22,630 bases of DNA from Firmicutes bacterium UBA5286. Its GTDB lineage: Bacteria; Bacillota; Proteinivoracia; UBA4975. The stretch covers positions 1-22,630 of the forward strand of contig DHSM01000023.1 in NCBI GenBank assembly GCA_002408465.1. Reading direction: 5' to 3'. Both the position numbers and the translations under genes were made by a program. Positions 1 to 7,743 of this stretch are shown one piece after another. How positions within the stretch are numbered: position 1 is the first letter of the stretch; each line of letters begins with the position of its first letter. The notes under the pieces were generated by a model. That model made no database searches. It was given only the letters and a program-made list of their open reading frames with translations, and had not been told where the DNA came from.

Positions 1-211
1 CTACTCAAAGGGGAGCATATCACAGTTACAATGAGGTGTTTTTTTTAAGTCCCTCTGATTCAAGCGTTGGCAAAAAATTCATTGACAATGGGGGCTTTAT
101 TTGAAATTAGTGCCCTTAATTAACAGCATAGCAATCTCTCTTTTTAGCCAACTTAAAACTAGTGTCAAAAAGATTTTAAATGGGAGTTGGTTGACAAGGG
201 AGTGGAAATAA
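1..211. other. Leader region upstream of spoIVB, no gene supported
   Basis: This stretch is AT-rich with several T-runs, and no gene could be supported in it. One forward frame is open from the window edge to about position 114, but its short translation matches no family I recognise, so it may or may not be the tail of an upstream gene. A spoIVB promoter would be expected here. In Bacillus spoIVB is transcribed by forespore sigma factors, but I found no convincing sigma-F or sigma-G element. Confidence 0.4.
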
Positions 212-1504
212 TTGAAAAAAAGATTTGCCATGTGCCTGGTGGCATTTCTGCTGTTGCTCATGTTCGGCCAGGGGTTGCATGCCTTGCTGCTGATCCCTGC
301 AGAGGTCACTCGCTTTGAAGGAGATGACCAGTCCATTAGCTTTGACCTGCCCTGGGCCATTAAAATCAGTGACAGCGACGGCATTCTCGAGGCAGCTGAC
401 GAAGCTGGCAAGGGCTTTCTCCTCAAAGCCGTAAAGTCAGGGAACTATCGCTTTTCCTTCAGTTTGCTGGGAATAATTCCCCTCAAGCAAATGCAGGTCA
501 ATGTCATCCCCCATTTGAAATTGACGCCCTCGGGACATTCAATTGGGGTAAAGCTGGCGGAATCGGGGGTAATAGTAGCCGGCTTGGACAGCATCATGAC
601 GGGAACAGGCAAAGTGGAGCCCGCAAAAGAGTCGGGTTTTGAGGTGGGAGATATTCTTGTGGCCGTCGATGATGTGGAGCTGAAAAATCTGGGGCATGCC
701 GCCGCAGTTCTTGAAGAGCTCAGTCGGCCGGGGGAAGAGCTGGACTGTCAGATAATCCGCAGAGGCAGGAAGCTGTCTTTGGCGATAACTCCTGTCTATG
801 ACATCGAGGCCAACAGACCCCGTCTGGGCCTGCTCCTGAGGGATACGGCAGCTGGAGTAGGAACCATGACCTTTTACCATGGGGAAACCGGTTATTTTGG
901 CGCTTTGGGGCATATGATCACAGATGAAAACGGGGGGAAGGCTGTGGACCTGAGCTCGGGCCGGATTGTCGAGGCAAGCATCGTCTCAATCCGTCGGGGC
1001 CAGCAGGGCAAGCCGGGAGAGAAACAGGGGGTATTTGATGAAAACAGCCAGCCTTTGGGAGCAATAAAGACGAACACTGAACTAGGGATTTTTGGCACCC
1101 TTGCCCGCAAACCGAAACGGGAATTTGAGCCATTGCCCCTGGGCCTCAAACATGAGGTAAAGACGGGCAAAGCTGAGATCCTGACAGTCATTGAAGGTGA
1201 AGAAATTCAGCGTTTCAGCATTGAGATAGAAAAGTTGTTTATGCAAAACCAGCCGGCTAGCAAAGGTATGGTGATTAAAATAACTGATCCAAAATTGCTT
1301 GCTGCAACAGGCGGCATCATCCAGGGGATGAGCGGCAGCCCCATTATTCAGGGGGGCAAGCTTGTGGGGGCAGTAACCCATGTCTTTATTAACGAACCTG
1401 AGCGTGGTTACGGCTGCTTCGCCGAGTGGATGGTTTTAGAATCTGGATTGCTGGCCGAAATTGAATCGAATGTGCCTCCAAAAATATTGGAGGCCGCTTT
1501 TTAA
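212..1504 (+). CDS. spoIVB: SpoIVB serine peptidase (S55 family), sporulation signalling protease
   Basis: SpoIVB is made in the forespore and secreted across its inner membrane. There it cleaves SpoIVFA and so triggers processing of pro-sigma-K in the mother cell. The 430 residues match the usual length of about 425. They show an N-terminal hydrophobic signal or anchor (about residues 4-28), a PDZ domain (about 105-195) and the S55 peptidase domain. Catalytic signatures are visible: GALGHMITD with the histidine near residue 234, and GMSGSP with the nucleophile serine near 374. The start is TTG at 212, chosen because AAGGGAG lies about nine bases upstream and the signal peptide follows at once. 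Its position directly before spo0A is the conserved order in spore-forming Firmicutes. Family assignment is secure. Confidence 0.96.
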   Translation: MKKRFAMCLVAFLLLLMFGQGLHALLLIPAEVTRFEGDDQSISFDLPWAIKISDSDGILEAADEAGKGFLLKAVKSGNYRFSFSLLGIIPLKQMQVNVIPHLKLTPSGHSIGVKLAESGVIVAGLDSIMTGTGKVEPAKESGFEVGDILVAVDDVELKNLGHAAAVLEELSRPGEELDCQIIRRGRKLSLAITPVYDIEANRPRLGLLLRDTAAGVGTMTFYHGETGYFGALGHMITDENGGKAVDLSSGRIVEASIVSIRRGQQGKPGEKQGVFDENSQPLGAIKTNTELGIFGTLARKPKREFEPLPLGLKHEVKTGKAEILTVIEGEEIQRFSIEIEKLFMQNQPASKGMVIKITDPKLLAATGGIIQGMSGSPIIQGGKLVGAVTHVFINEPERGYGCFAEWMVLESGLLAEIESNVPPKILEAAF

Positions 1505-1532
1505 TATATTTTTTCGGATTGAATGATAAATA

Positions 1533-1560
1533 GCAGGGAAATTGTGCCATAATGTAGAAC
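1533..1560 (+). promoter_or_regulatory. Possible sigma-H-type promoter of spo0A
   Basis: GCAGGGAAA (1533-1541) and GTAGAAC (1554-1560) are separated by 12 bases. Each differs by one base from the sigma-H elements RnAGGAwWW and RnnGAAT, and the spacing is that expected. Bacillus spo0A has a sigma-H promoter at this place, so the match is biologically sensible. A CATAAT (1548-1553) in the same stretch could instead be a weak sigma-A -10 box. The call rests on motif matching only. Confidence 0.35.
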
Positions 1561-1610
1561 GTTGTTAAAGACTGGCATTACCTATTTTATGGAGGAGGAA
1601 GAAATTTTTT

Positions 1611-2411
1611 GTGATTTCTGTAATGGTTGCCGATGACAATCGTGAGTTTTGTAACCTGTTGTCTGATTACATGTCTACCCAGGAAGATATCAACTTGGTG
1701 GCGACTGCTAATAATGGCATAGATGCCATCGACAAAGTAATCGAACATCAGCCTGACGTCCTCATCCTTGACATTATTATGCCTCACTTAGATGGATTAG
1801 GTGTACTGGAGAAACTTAATAGCACCCCAGATCTTAATCCGCGGCCACGGGTAATAGTGCTGACTGCTTTCGGGCAGGAAAGCATTACCCAGCAAGCTCT
1901 GAGGCTGGGGGCAGATTACTTCGTGCTGAAACCTTTTAATATAGATGTGCTGATAAGAAGAATAAGGACGTTGCAGTTGGACAGCAAGCCTGAGCTGGCG
2001 GCAGAATGCGGAGCAAGGTATATTACCCGGGATGCGCCTAAGGTTGACCTAGAAGTGGAAATAACCAACCTTTTGCACGAACTGGGGGTTCCCGCCCATA
2101 TTCGCGGCTACCAGTATTTGCGCTATGCAATTGCCTTGGTTATCAAGGACATCACTATCCTCAACAGCATCACCAAAGCCTTGTATCCGGAAATCGCCAT
2201 CAAATTTGAGACTACTCCTAACCGGGTGGAAAGGGCAATCCGACACGCCATCGAAACCTCCTGGGAGCGCAGCGAATTAGATGTCATCAACCGCCTCTTT
2301 CGCTATACAATCCGCAACGACAGGGGCAAGCCTACAAACTCGGAATTTATCGCCTTGCTGGCAGACAATCTGCGGCTGAAACTCAAATCAATGCAGGCCG
2401 GGCAAAATTAA
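1611..2411 (+). CDS. spo0A: Spo0A, master response regulator of sporulation
   Basis: Spo0A is the DNA-binding response regulator that, when phosphorylated, commits the cell to sporulation. The 266 residues contain a receiver domain (about 1-125) with the acidic pocket D8/D9, the phosphorylation site D54 in the LILDIIMP context and the conserved lysine in the VLKPF stretch. The C-terminal Spo0A DNA-binding domain (about 150-262) carries the characteristic recognition stretch TPNRVERAIRHAIETSW. The start is GTG at 1611. GGAGGAGG lies upstream with a somewhat long spacing, and the next in-frame ATG (1623) would remove the first receiver strand. It follows spoIVB after a 106-base gap and is closed by its own terminator, so it is probably transcribed from its own promoter with some read-through from spoIVB. 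Identity is secure. Confidence 0.98.
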   Translation: MISVMVADDNREFCNLLSDYMSTQEDINLVATANNGIDAIDKVIEHQPDVLILDIIMPHLDGLGVLEKLNSTPDLNPRPRVIVLTAFGQESITQQALRLGADYFVLKPFNIDVLIRRIRTLQLDSKPELAAECGARYITRDAPKVDLEVEITNLLHELGVPAHIRGYQYLRYAIALVIKDITILNSITKALYPEIAIKFETTPNRVERAIRHAIETSWERSELDVINRLFRYTIRNDRGKPTNSEFIALLADNLRLKLKSMQAGQN

Positions 2412-2439
2412 CGCAGGAAAGGGCCTGCGTTTTTTTTTT
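2408..2439 (+). terminator. Rho-independent terminator after spo0A
   Basis: The stem ACGCAGG (2411-2417) pairs with CCTGCGT (2424-2430) around a six-base loop and is followed by an uninterrupted run of T to 2439. The stem begins at the spo0A stop codon. This is a textbook intrinsic terminator and separates the sporulation genes from the envelope cluster. Confidence 0.93.
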
Positions 2440-2469
2440 AGGATAATTTTCCCACCTCTGGTGCAATAC

Positions 2470-2487
2470 TATCACCGGGGGGTGATA
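2470..2487 (+). promoter_or_regulatory. Inverted repeat covering the steA ribosome binding site
   Basis: TATCACC (2470-2476) and GGTGATA (2481-2487) form a perfect 7-bp inverted repeat with a GGGG loop. It ends three bases before the steA start codon. The right arm and loop contain the only Shine-Dalgarno-like sequence (GGGGTGAT). In RNA the hairpin would hide the ribosome binding site; in DNA it could be a small operator. Which of the two applies is not shown by the sequence. Confidence 0.5.
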
Positions 2488-2490
2488 ATA

Positions 2491-3612
2491 ATGGTAAAGG
2501 GCCGGTTGCGCAAAGGGCGCAGAACCAAGGAACTTGTCAATTATTTGCGGCGGGGGGACATTGCTCTCATCAGTCACGAGGATCTGGACTTGGTGGCTGC
2601 GGAAAGCCTTGCCCGGACAGGAATCGCCGCGGTGCTGAATGAAAAAAAATATATCAGCGGACGCTATCCCAACCTGGGACCGGAGCATCTGCTGGCCAGA
2701 AATCTCAAATTGTATGACTGTGTTCCCAGGGAACTGTGGTCGCTGCCAGACGGCACAGAAGTGACCATTGATGAAGAAAACAATGTGCTGATTGCGGGAA
2801 AAGACAGTTTTCAGCTGGACAGCCCCCTGACTGCGGAGGCCGCTGACTTGCAGCTGGCCAGGACTCGAGCCAATTTGGACGGTGAATTGGAAAAGTTTAT
2901 CGACAACACCCTGGAATATGCCAGGAAAGAAAAAGAGTTAATTTTGGGCTTGCGAGAACTGCCGCCCCTGGAAACGGCAATTTGGGGCAGGCCGGTGGTC
3001 GTGGTGGTTCGGGGCCGGGATTACAAACGTGACCTTGGCGCTATCCTCAGCTATATCAAAGAGGCGCGTCCTGTCCTCATCGGCGTCGATGGCGGCGCCG
3101 ACGCCATTTTGGATTACGGCCTCAAGCTCGATATCATCCTGGGGGATATGGACAGTGTCAGCGACCGGGCCCTGTTGAGCAAGTGCGAGCGGGTGGTCCA
3201 TGCTTATACCGACGGGCGGGTGCCGGGGAAACAGCGGGTTGAAGAATTAGGAGTGAAGTATACAGTCTTTGCCGCTCCCGGCACCAGCGAAGATGTGGCT
3301 TTGCTCCTTGCCGCCGGCAAAGGCGCTGATTTGGTGGTGGCGGTGGGCACCCATTCCAACATGATTGATTTTCTGGAGAAGGGGCGGCCTGGAATGGGCA
3401 GCACCTTTTTGACCCGCTTAAAGATCGGGGACAAACTGGTAGATGCCCGGGGCTTAAGCAAATTATACCAGGGAAAGCTTACTCTAGGCTGGGCAGCAGT
3501 CCTGTTCGCGGCCGCCGCTATGCCAATTGCAGCTTTGCTCTATGCTTCCCCGGGGTTCCGGCATTTGTTCTATCTCTTGCTGTACAAACTGGCAGGTGTG
3601 GTAGGAGGCTAA
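2491..3612 (+). CDS. steA: SteA-like putative cytokinetic ring protein
   Basis: This matches the SteA family, named from actinobacteria, where SteA and its partner SteB act at the division septum. The Firmicute homologues are less studied. From the ATG at 2491 there are 373 residues. An N-terminal domain carries the family stretch with ISGRYPN. The central domain (about 165-290) resembles thiamin pyrophosphokinase folds, with IGVDGGADAILDYG and LGDMDSVSD. Two hydrophobic segments lie at the C-terminus (about 328-352 and 356-370), which should anchor it in the membrane. The upstream GTG at 2461 lies inside the leader and lacks a ribosome binding site, so ATG 2491 is preferred. The next gene, four bases downstream, is the SteB/MctB-type partner seen in actinobacteria, which supports the assignment. 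The biochemical activity is unknown. Confidence 0.87.
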   Translation: MVKGRLRKGRRTKELVNYLRRGDIALISHEDLDLVAAESLARTGIAAVLNEKKYISGRYPNLGPEHLLARNLKLYDCVPRELWSLPDGTEVTIDEENNVLIAGKDSFQLDSPLTAEAADLQLARTRANLDGELEKFIDNTLEYARKEKELILGLRELPPLETAIWGRPVVVVVRGRDYKRDLGAILSYIKEARPVLIGVDGGADAILDYGLKLDIILGDMDSVSDRALLSKCERVVHAYTDGRVPGKQRVEELGVKYTVFAAPGTSEDVALLLAAGKGADLVVAVGTHSNMIDFLEKGRPGMGSTFLTRLKIGDKLVDARGLSKLYQGKLTLGWAAVLFAAAAMPIAALLYASPGFRHLFYLLLYKLAGVVGG

Positions 3613-3616
3613 CAAA

Positions 3617-4360
3617 ATGGCAAATTTTAAATTTCATCTGGTCACGGTTGTCGGTATTTTCCTTGCTTTAGCTCTGGGCATTTTTATCGGCAGCACCTTT
3701 ACCGAGGAAAGCATTATCCTCCAGCAGCGAAACACCATTGAAAGCATGAGGGAGAGCCTGGACAATCTGGCCAAAGAGCAGTCAAGGCTGCTGACAGAAA
3801 AAAAGACTCAGGCTGAGACCTTGTCGCTGCTCCAGTCCTGGCTGGGGAATATGAGCCAGTTATATCTGGAGGCCAATCCCATCCAGCAAAAAGCGGTGCT
3901 GATTTATGCTGGGGACTTCAACCCGGATTATCTTGGCAGTTATTTTAACGAAAATGTCATCCAGACTCGGCTGCAACTGGACAGCCTTGACCTTGAGACC
4001 GCAGACATCCTTGTTCAGGCCCTGGTCCAGGGGGATAAGCAATTGCTGGCGGGTCTGGAGGACATTAAATGGGAAGGAGAACTAGGGCAGCCGGATTTCG
4101 TGTTTTTGGCGCCGGGGCAGGGAGGTGGCTGGGCCGAGGTCAAGACTCTGGCGGTGGGGCTGCTGAATGCAGAGCTGCCGGTGGTTGCCCTAGGGATTAG
4201 CGGCTGGGAAAGCGTGGCGGATTTGGTGCGGCATCCCCTTTTTGCCTCGGTCTCGCATCTTGATACTCCCCTGGGTCTCTACTGTTTGGATGCCATCCTG
4301 CGTGGCCAGGGAGGGCATTATGGTCCTGAAATCCTGCTGCCGGGACCTTTGGGGCAATGA
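3617..4360 (+). CDS. MctB/SteB-like membrane-anchored coiled-coil protein
   Basis: This 247-residue protein has one N-terminal membrane segment (about residues 8-27), then a coiled coil (about 32-75) rich in Q, E, K and L heptads, then an extracytoplasmic alpha/beta domain. That architecture matches the family annotated as 'copper transporter' MctB in mycobacteria and SteB in corynebacteria. I see no cysteine or histidine cluster typical of copper binding, so the copper label is doubtful here and a septal or envelope role with SteA is more likely. The ATG at 3617 has AGGAGG with a seven-base spacer. The stop overlaps the start of the following glycosyltransferase in ATGA, indicating translational coupling. 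Confidence 0.8.
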   Translation: MANFKFHLVTVVGIFLALALGIFIGSTFTEESIILQQRNTIESMRESLDNLAKEQSRLLTEKKTQAETLSLLQSWLGNMSQLYLEANPIQQKAVLIYAGDFNPDYLGSYFNENVIQTRLQLDSLDLETADILVQALVQGDKQLLAGLEDIKWEGELGQPDFVFLAPGQGGGWAEVKTLAVGLLNAELPVVALGISGWESVADLVRHPLFASVSHLDTPLGLYCLDAILRGQGGHYGPEILLPGPLGQ

Positions 4361-5028
4361 AGGTTTCAGTCCTGATTCCTGCCTATAATGAAGAGGAAAA
4401 CATCTCTGAGACAATTGACAGCTTGCGCAGGGCTCTGCCCCAGGCGGAACTGGTGGTGATTGACGACTGTAGCAGCGACTCGACGGCGGCCCTGGCCGCC
4501 TCCCGGGAGGTTACAGTCCTCCGGCACAGGCGCAACCGCGGCAAAGCTGAGGCCTTGGCAACCGGCCTGGAGAATTCTGCCGGCCAGGTAGTAGCCATGG
4601 TCGATGGGGATATGGGCAGCTGTGCAGGCGAAATCGCCGGCCTGGCCGAGGCCGTGGCCAGGGACCGCTGTGATTTGGCCATCGCCCTCTTTGCCAGTTC
4701 CAGCGGCGGCGGAGTAGGTTTGGTGCGCAATCTTGCCCGCTGGGGTATTTTTTTATTAACCGGGGCCAAACTGGAGGCTCCTCTCTCAGGACAGCGGGCA
4801 GCTACGCGCCAGCTGTTGGAGCAGTGCCTTCCCCGGAGAGGGGGCTTTGGCCTGGAGACAGAACTGACCCTTAATGCCCTGCGCCGGGGCTACCGGGTGA
4901 GGGAATTCGCCACGGGTTTTGTTCACCGGGGGCAGGGCTGGAAGCTGGCGGGCTTTCAACATCGAGGGCGCCAATTTCTTCAGGTTTTGGCCGCTCTCCT
5001 GCGGGGTGGATGCCAATGGCGGCGGTAA
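4357..5028 (+). CDS. Family 2 glycosyltransferase
   Basis: This 223-residue GT-A enzyme should transfer a sugar from a nucleotide-sugar donor. The N-terminus VSVLIPAYNEEENI, the nucleotide-binding stretch VVIDDCSSDST and the DxD-type metal site VDGDMG (about residues 82-87) are classic GT2 signatures. A moderately hydrophobic stretch near residues 125-135 (WGIFLLTGA) could sit on the membrane, but no polytopic domain is present. The gene overlaps both neighbours, by 4 bases upstream and about 13 downstream, so all are presumably co-translated. The adjacent MraY/WecA-like enzyme suggests that the acceptor or donor is a polyprenyl-phosphate lipid. The specific sugar cannot be read from the sequence. 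Confidence 0.82.
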   Translation: MKVSVLIPAYNEEENISETIDSLRRALPQAELVVIDDCSSDSTAALAASREVTVLRHRRNRGKAEALATGLENSAGQVVAMVDGDMGSCAGEIAGLAEAVARDRCDLAIALFASSSGGGVGLVRNLARWGIFLLTGAKLEAPLSGQRAATRQLLEQCLPRRGGFGLETELTLNALRRGYRVREFATGFVHRGQGWKLAGFQHRGRQFLQVLAALLRGGCQWRR

Positions 5029-5810
5029 TAGGTATAGTGACGGCCTGGGCTGTCGCCGGAGTCTTAGCAGGCCCCGGGAAGCGGATGTTGGCCCGGGGCA
5101 GTGTCGAAAACTTTTCCGGCAAGACTATTCCTACCGGCATGGGAACCATATTGCTGGCGGCTGTGTTGAGCGGCTTGGGGCTGTTGACCCTGGCCGGCCT
5201 GTTCAGCATTTCTCAGCTTAGTCTCTATGGTTTTTGGCTGACCTTGGTCGGCCTGGCAGGATTAGTGGACGATGCCTTTGGCGATCATGAGAGCAGGGGC
5301 TTTCGCGGACATTTCCGCGCCCTGTTTCAGGGCCGCCTGACCACCGGCATGATCAAGGTCCTCCTTGTCACCCTTGGGGCGCTGCTCATTTCTTTGCCTC
5401 TCAAGTGGCTGTCTCTGCTGGAAATCGGAGTGCTGATTCTGGCGGTCAACTTGTTTAACCAGCTAGATCTGCGCCCCGGCCGAGCCCTCAAGGCTTTTCT
5501 CTTTTTGTCCGGGGGGCTGGCGGCAGCAGGCAGCATTCTTGCAGCGGTGGGCTGGGGAGGCGCCTTGGGGTTGTTGCCTGGGGATTTGCGCTCTGATTAT
5601 ATGCTGGGGGACGCGGGCGCCAATCTTTTGGGAGCCCTGGCCGGCCTGGCATTTGTCACCGTCCTGCCTCAGACCGGGATAATCATCGCCTTTGTCCTCC
5701 TTGTTCTGGGCAACGGGGCGGGGGAGTTTTCATCCTTTAGCGCCATTATCGAAAGAAGCAAATTATTAACCTGGTTGGATCAAATCGGGCGGCCCCAGGC
5801 AGGGAAATAG
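5016..5810 (+). CDS. MraY/WecA-family polyprenyl-phosphate phosphosugar transferase, short form
   Basis: This is a polytopic membrane protein of about 264 residues with roughly eight hydrophobic segments. It belongs to the family that moves a phospho-sugar from a UDP-sugar to a polyprenyl phosphate. Family motifs are present: VDDAFGD after the third segment, the NLFNQLDLRPGRALK stretch matching NxxNxxDGxxG-type catalytic loops, and MLGDAGANLLG matching the GDxG motif. It is shorter than MraY or WecA (320-360 residues), and the usual D-G of the central motif reads DLRPG, so substrate and activity may differ. ATG at 5016 is preferred over 5010 because GGGGTGG is then correctly spaced. It lies at the end of the SteA-MctB-GT2 cluster, and its role there is inferred as making an envelope glycolipid precursor. 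Confidence 0.75.
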   Translation: MAAVIGIVTAWAVAGVLAGPGKRMLARGSVENFSGKTIPTGMGTILLAAVLSGLGLLTLAGLFSISQLSLYGFWLTLVGLAGLVDDAFGDHESRGFRGHFRALFQGRLTTGMIKVLLVTLGALLISLPLKWLSLLEIGVLILAVNLFNQLDLRPGRALKAFLFLSGGLAAAGSILAAVGWGGALGLLPGDLRSDYMLGDAGANLLGALAGLAFVTVLPQTGIIIAFVLLVLGNGAGEFSSFSAIIERSKLLTWLDQIGRPQAGK

Positions 5811-5833
5811 AGCGTAAATGGCGAATACTTTAA

Positions 5834-5853
5834 GCATGCAAAAACATGCAAGG
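5834..5853 (+). promoter_or_regulatory. TGCATGCA-type repeats just upstream of the sigma-54 activator gene
   Basis: GCATGCA (5834-5840) and CATGCAAGG (5845-5853) are repeated immediately before the ribosome binding site of the activator gene. The same TGCAAAA and ATGCAAG words recur in the putative enhancer at 7588-7609 downstream of the gene. This suggests that the activator binds its own leader and regulates itself. It rests on word similarity only. Confidence 0.35.
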
Positions 5854-5862
5854 AGGACCAAG

Positions 5863-7587
5863 ATGAAGGCTATTGCCCCGAATTATCATTTGCAAGTAAT
5901 CTTAGACGCGATTCACGACGGTCTTGTAGCCATTGACAGACAGGGGAAAATAGTCCTTCTCAATCCTGCGGCGGCGGAGATTCTCGGCGTTCAGCGAGAC
6001 CACGCTATGGACAAGCCAGTGGGTCATATCATACCCAATTCCCGAATGCTCTTGGTGCTGGAGACGGGAGAGCCTGAAATCAATCAGCGTCAGGAGCTGG
6101 CCAATAAAACCATTCTCACCTCCCGGCTTCCCGTCCGGGATACCAATGCCGCCATCATTGGGGCAGTGGCGGTATTTCGCAATATCTCAGAAATCAAAAA
6201 ACTGGCTGAAGAGATTACCAACCTCAGAGAAATTCAAAGCATGCTGGAGGCGATTATCAATGCGACTCAAGATGCCATTTCTGTAGTTGACAGCCAGGGC
6301 AGGGGCATTCTGGTCAATCCGGCCTATAAACGGATAACCGGTTATGTCGAGTCAGATGTTTTGGGCAAACCTGCTACTGTAGACATTGCTCAGGGTGAGA
6401 GCGTGCATTTGCAGGTGTTGTCCAGCCGCCTTCCTGTCAAAGGAATTCAGCTCAAGGTCGGCAGCGCCAAAAAAGATGTGCTGGTGGATGGAGCGCCCAT
6501 ATTGGTCAATGATGAGCTCAAGGGCAGCGTGGCTGTAATCCACGACATCAGCGAAATCAAGCGCCTTAATGAAGAGTTGGACAAGGCTAAGCAGATCATT
6601 CGCACACTGGAGGCAAAGTACGATTTTAAGGACATTATCGCCACCAGCCCTAAAATGCTTGAGGTGGTTGAACAGGCCCGCAAGGCAGCCAACACCCCCG
6701 CCACCATCTTGCTCTTGGGCGAGAGCGGCACTGGCAAGGAATTGTTTGCTCATGCTATTCATAATTCCAGCCAGCGCAAGCATAATCAGTTTATCCGGGT
6801 CAACTGCGCCGCTCTCACAGGCAGCCTCTTGGAGAGCGAACTCTTTGGTTACAGCGATGGCGCCTTTACCGGCGCTCGTCGAGGGGGCAAAAAAGGGCTG
6901 TTTGAGCAAGCTGGCGGCGGCACCATTTTTTTGGATGAAATCGGCGAAATCAGTCTCGGCGTCCAGGCCAAATTGCTGCGGGTTCTGCAGGAAAAGGAAA
7001 TTGTGCGGGTGGGAGACGCCAAGCAAGTGTCTGTAGATGTGAGGATAATTGCAGCAACCAATATTGATTTGGAGGAAGCTGTGGCCACCGGCAAGTTCCG
7101 GGAAGACCTGTATTACCGTATCCGCGTCATTCCCCTGTATATTCCGCCACTTAGGGAGCGTCTGGTGGAAATCCCTGCCTTGGCCCGTCGCTTGCTGGGC
7201 AAATTTAACCAAGAATATGGCCGTGTAGTCGAAGACATTGCCCCGGATGTCCTCAAGGTGCTTCAAAAATACTCATGGCCTGGCAATGTCCGGGAACTGG
7301 AAAACATATTAGGTCGCGCTATTATCAACATGCGCTTTAATGAAACATGTATTTGCCGTGAACACTTACCACAGTTTACAGCCGGTCCACACACCATGCC
7401 TGTTTCTGTTGCCGAAAATGACGCCTCAGTCTTAGTCCAGCCCCTGGGGGATGTCCTGGCTGATTTTGAAAAGGACTATATCGCCCTGGTTCTCAAAGAA
7501 AATCAGGGCAATAAGACCAGGGCGGCCAAGGCAATGGAAATTTCCCTGCGCTCGTTGTATTACAAGCTGGATAAATATGGTCTTTAG
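5863..7587 (+). CDS. Sigma-54-dependent transcriptional activator with two PAS domains (BkdR-like)
   Basis: This 574-residue enhancer-binding protein opens sigma-54 promoters by ATP hydrolysis. Domains in order: PAS 1 (about residues 7-105), PAS 2 (about 125-225), a short coiled linker, AAA+ (about 250-490) and a C-terminal Fis-type helix-turn-helix (about 535-574, NKTRAAKAMEISLRSLYYKL). The Walker A motif GESGTGKE begins near residue 286, the sigma-54-contacting GAFTGA loop lies at about 333-338, and Walker B is FLDEIGE. The start is ATG 5863 because AGGAGG sits six bases upstream. The in-frame ATG at 5818 would read through repeats and lacks a site. The gene lies directly upstream of a sigma-54 promoter that drives the dehydrogenase/kinase operon, as bkdR does in Bacillus. 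The PAS domains probably sense a small ligand or metabolite, which the sequence does not identify. Confidence 0.93.
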   Translation: MKAIAPNYHLQVILDAIHDGLVAIDRQGKIVLLNPAAAEILGVQRDHAMDKPVGHIIPNSRMLLVLETGEPEINQRQELANKTILTSRLPVRDTNAAIIGAVAVFRNISEIKKLAEEITNLREIQSMLEAIINATQDAISVVDSQGRGILVNPAYKRITGYVESDVLGKPATVDIAQGESVHLQVLSSRLPVKGIQLKVGSAKKDVLVDGAPILVNDELKGSVAVIHDISEIKRLNEELDKAKQIIRTLEAKYDFKDIIATSPKMLEVVEQARKAANTPATILLLGESGTGKELFAHAIHNSSQRKHNQFIRVNCAALTGSLLESELFGYSDGAFTGARRGGKKGLFEQAGGGTIFLDEIGEISLGVQAKLLRVLQEKEIVRVGDAKQVSVDVRIIAATNIDLEEAVATGKFREDLYYRIRVIPLYIPPLRERLVEIPALARRLLGKFNQEYGRVVEDIAPDVLKVLQKYSWPGNVRELENILGRAIINMRFNETCICREHLPQFTAGPHTMPVSVAENDASVLVQPLGDVLADFEKDYIALVLKENQGNKTRAAKAMEISLRSLYYKLDKYGL

Positions 7588-7640
7588 CTTGCAAAAGGTT
7601 GCATGCAAGTTTCTGCGCATGCCCTGAAGAATCTTGCATA
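7588..7640 (+). promoter_or_regulatory. Putative upstream activating sequence for the sigma-54 activator
   Basis: CTTGCA (7588-7593) and TGCAAG (7604-7609) form an inverted repeat with a 10-base gap. It encloses the perfect palindrome TTGCATGCAA (7599-7608). Further half-sites GCATGC (7618-7623) and CTTGCATA (7633-7640) follow. The cluster lies about 40-90 bases upstream of the -24 element, a normal position for enhancer-binding protein sites, and resembles repeats in front of the activator gene itself. Confidence 0.5.
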
Positions 7641-7677
7641 CAGGTATAAAGATGAGCCCAGGTGTTGTAATCTATTG

Positions 7678-7693
7678 TGGCATGATTATTGCA
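7678..7693 (+). promoter_or_regulatory. Sigma-54 (-24/-12) promoter
   Basis: TGGCATGATTATTGCA matches the sigma-54 consensus TGGCAC-N5-TTGCA at nearly every conserved position, with the obligatory GG (7679-7680) and GC (7691-7692) separated by exactly ten bases. Transcription should start near 7704, about 40 bases before the first dehydrogenase gene. It sits between an activator gene with a GAFTGA motif and its likely target operon, so the functional assignment is strong. Confidence 0.9.
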
Positions 7694-7743
7694 ATTATGT
7701 ATGTGGTCAGGTTGCCATTACACTTAAGATGGAGGATTGAGGA

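Noticed and set aside
102..133. Sigma-G promoter for spoIVB (TGAAAT ... CATAGCA)
   Set aside because: The -35 element is poor, the spacing is 19 bases, and the distance to the gene is long.
1553..1559. Spo0A binding box (TGTAGAA) upstream of spo0A
   Set aside because: It has one mismatch to TGTCGAA at a critical C and no second box nearby, so it is too weak to call.
6352..7266. Long minus-strand open frame opposite the sigma-54 activator
   Set aside because: It lies wholly within a gene with complete, well-conserved domains, and its translation resembles no family.
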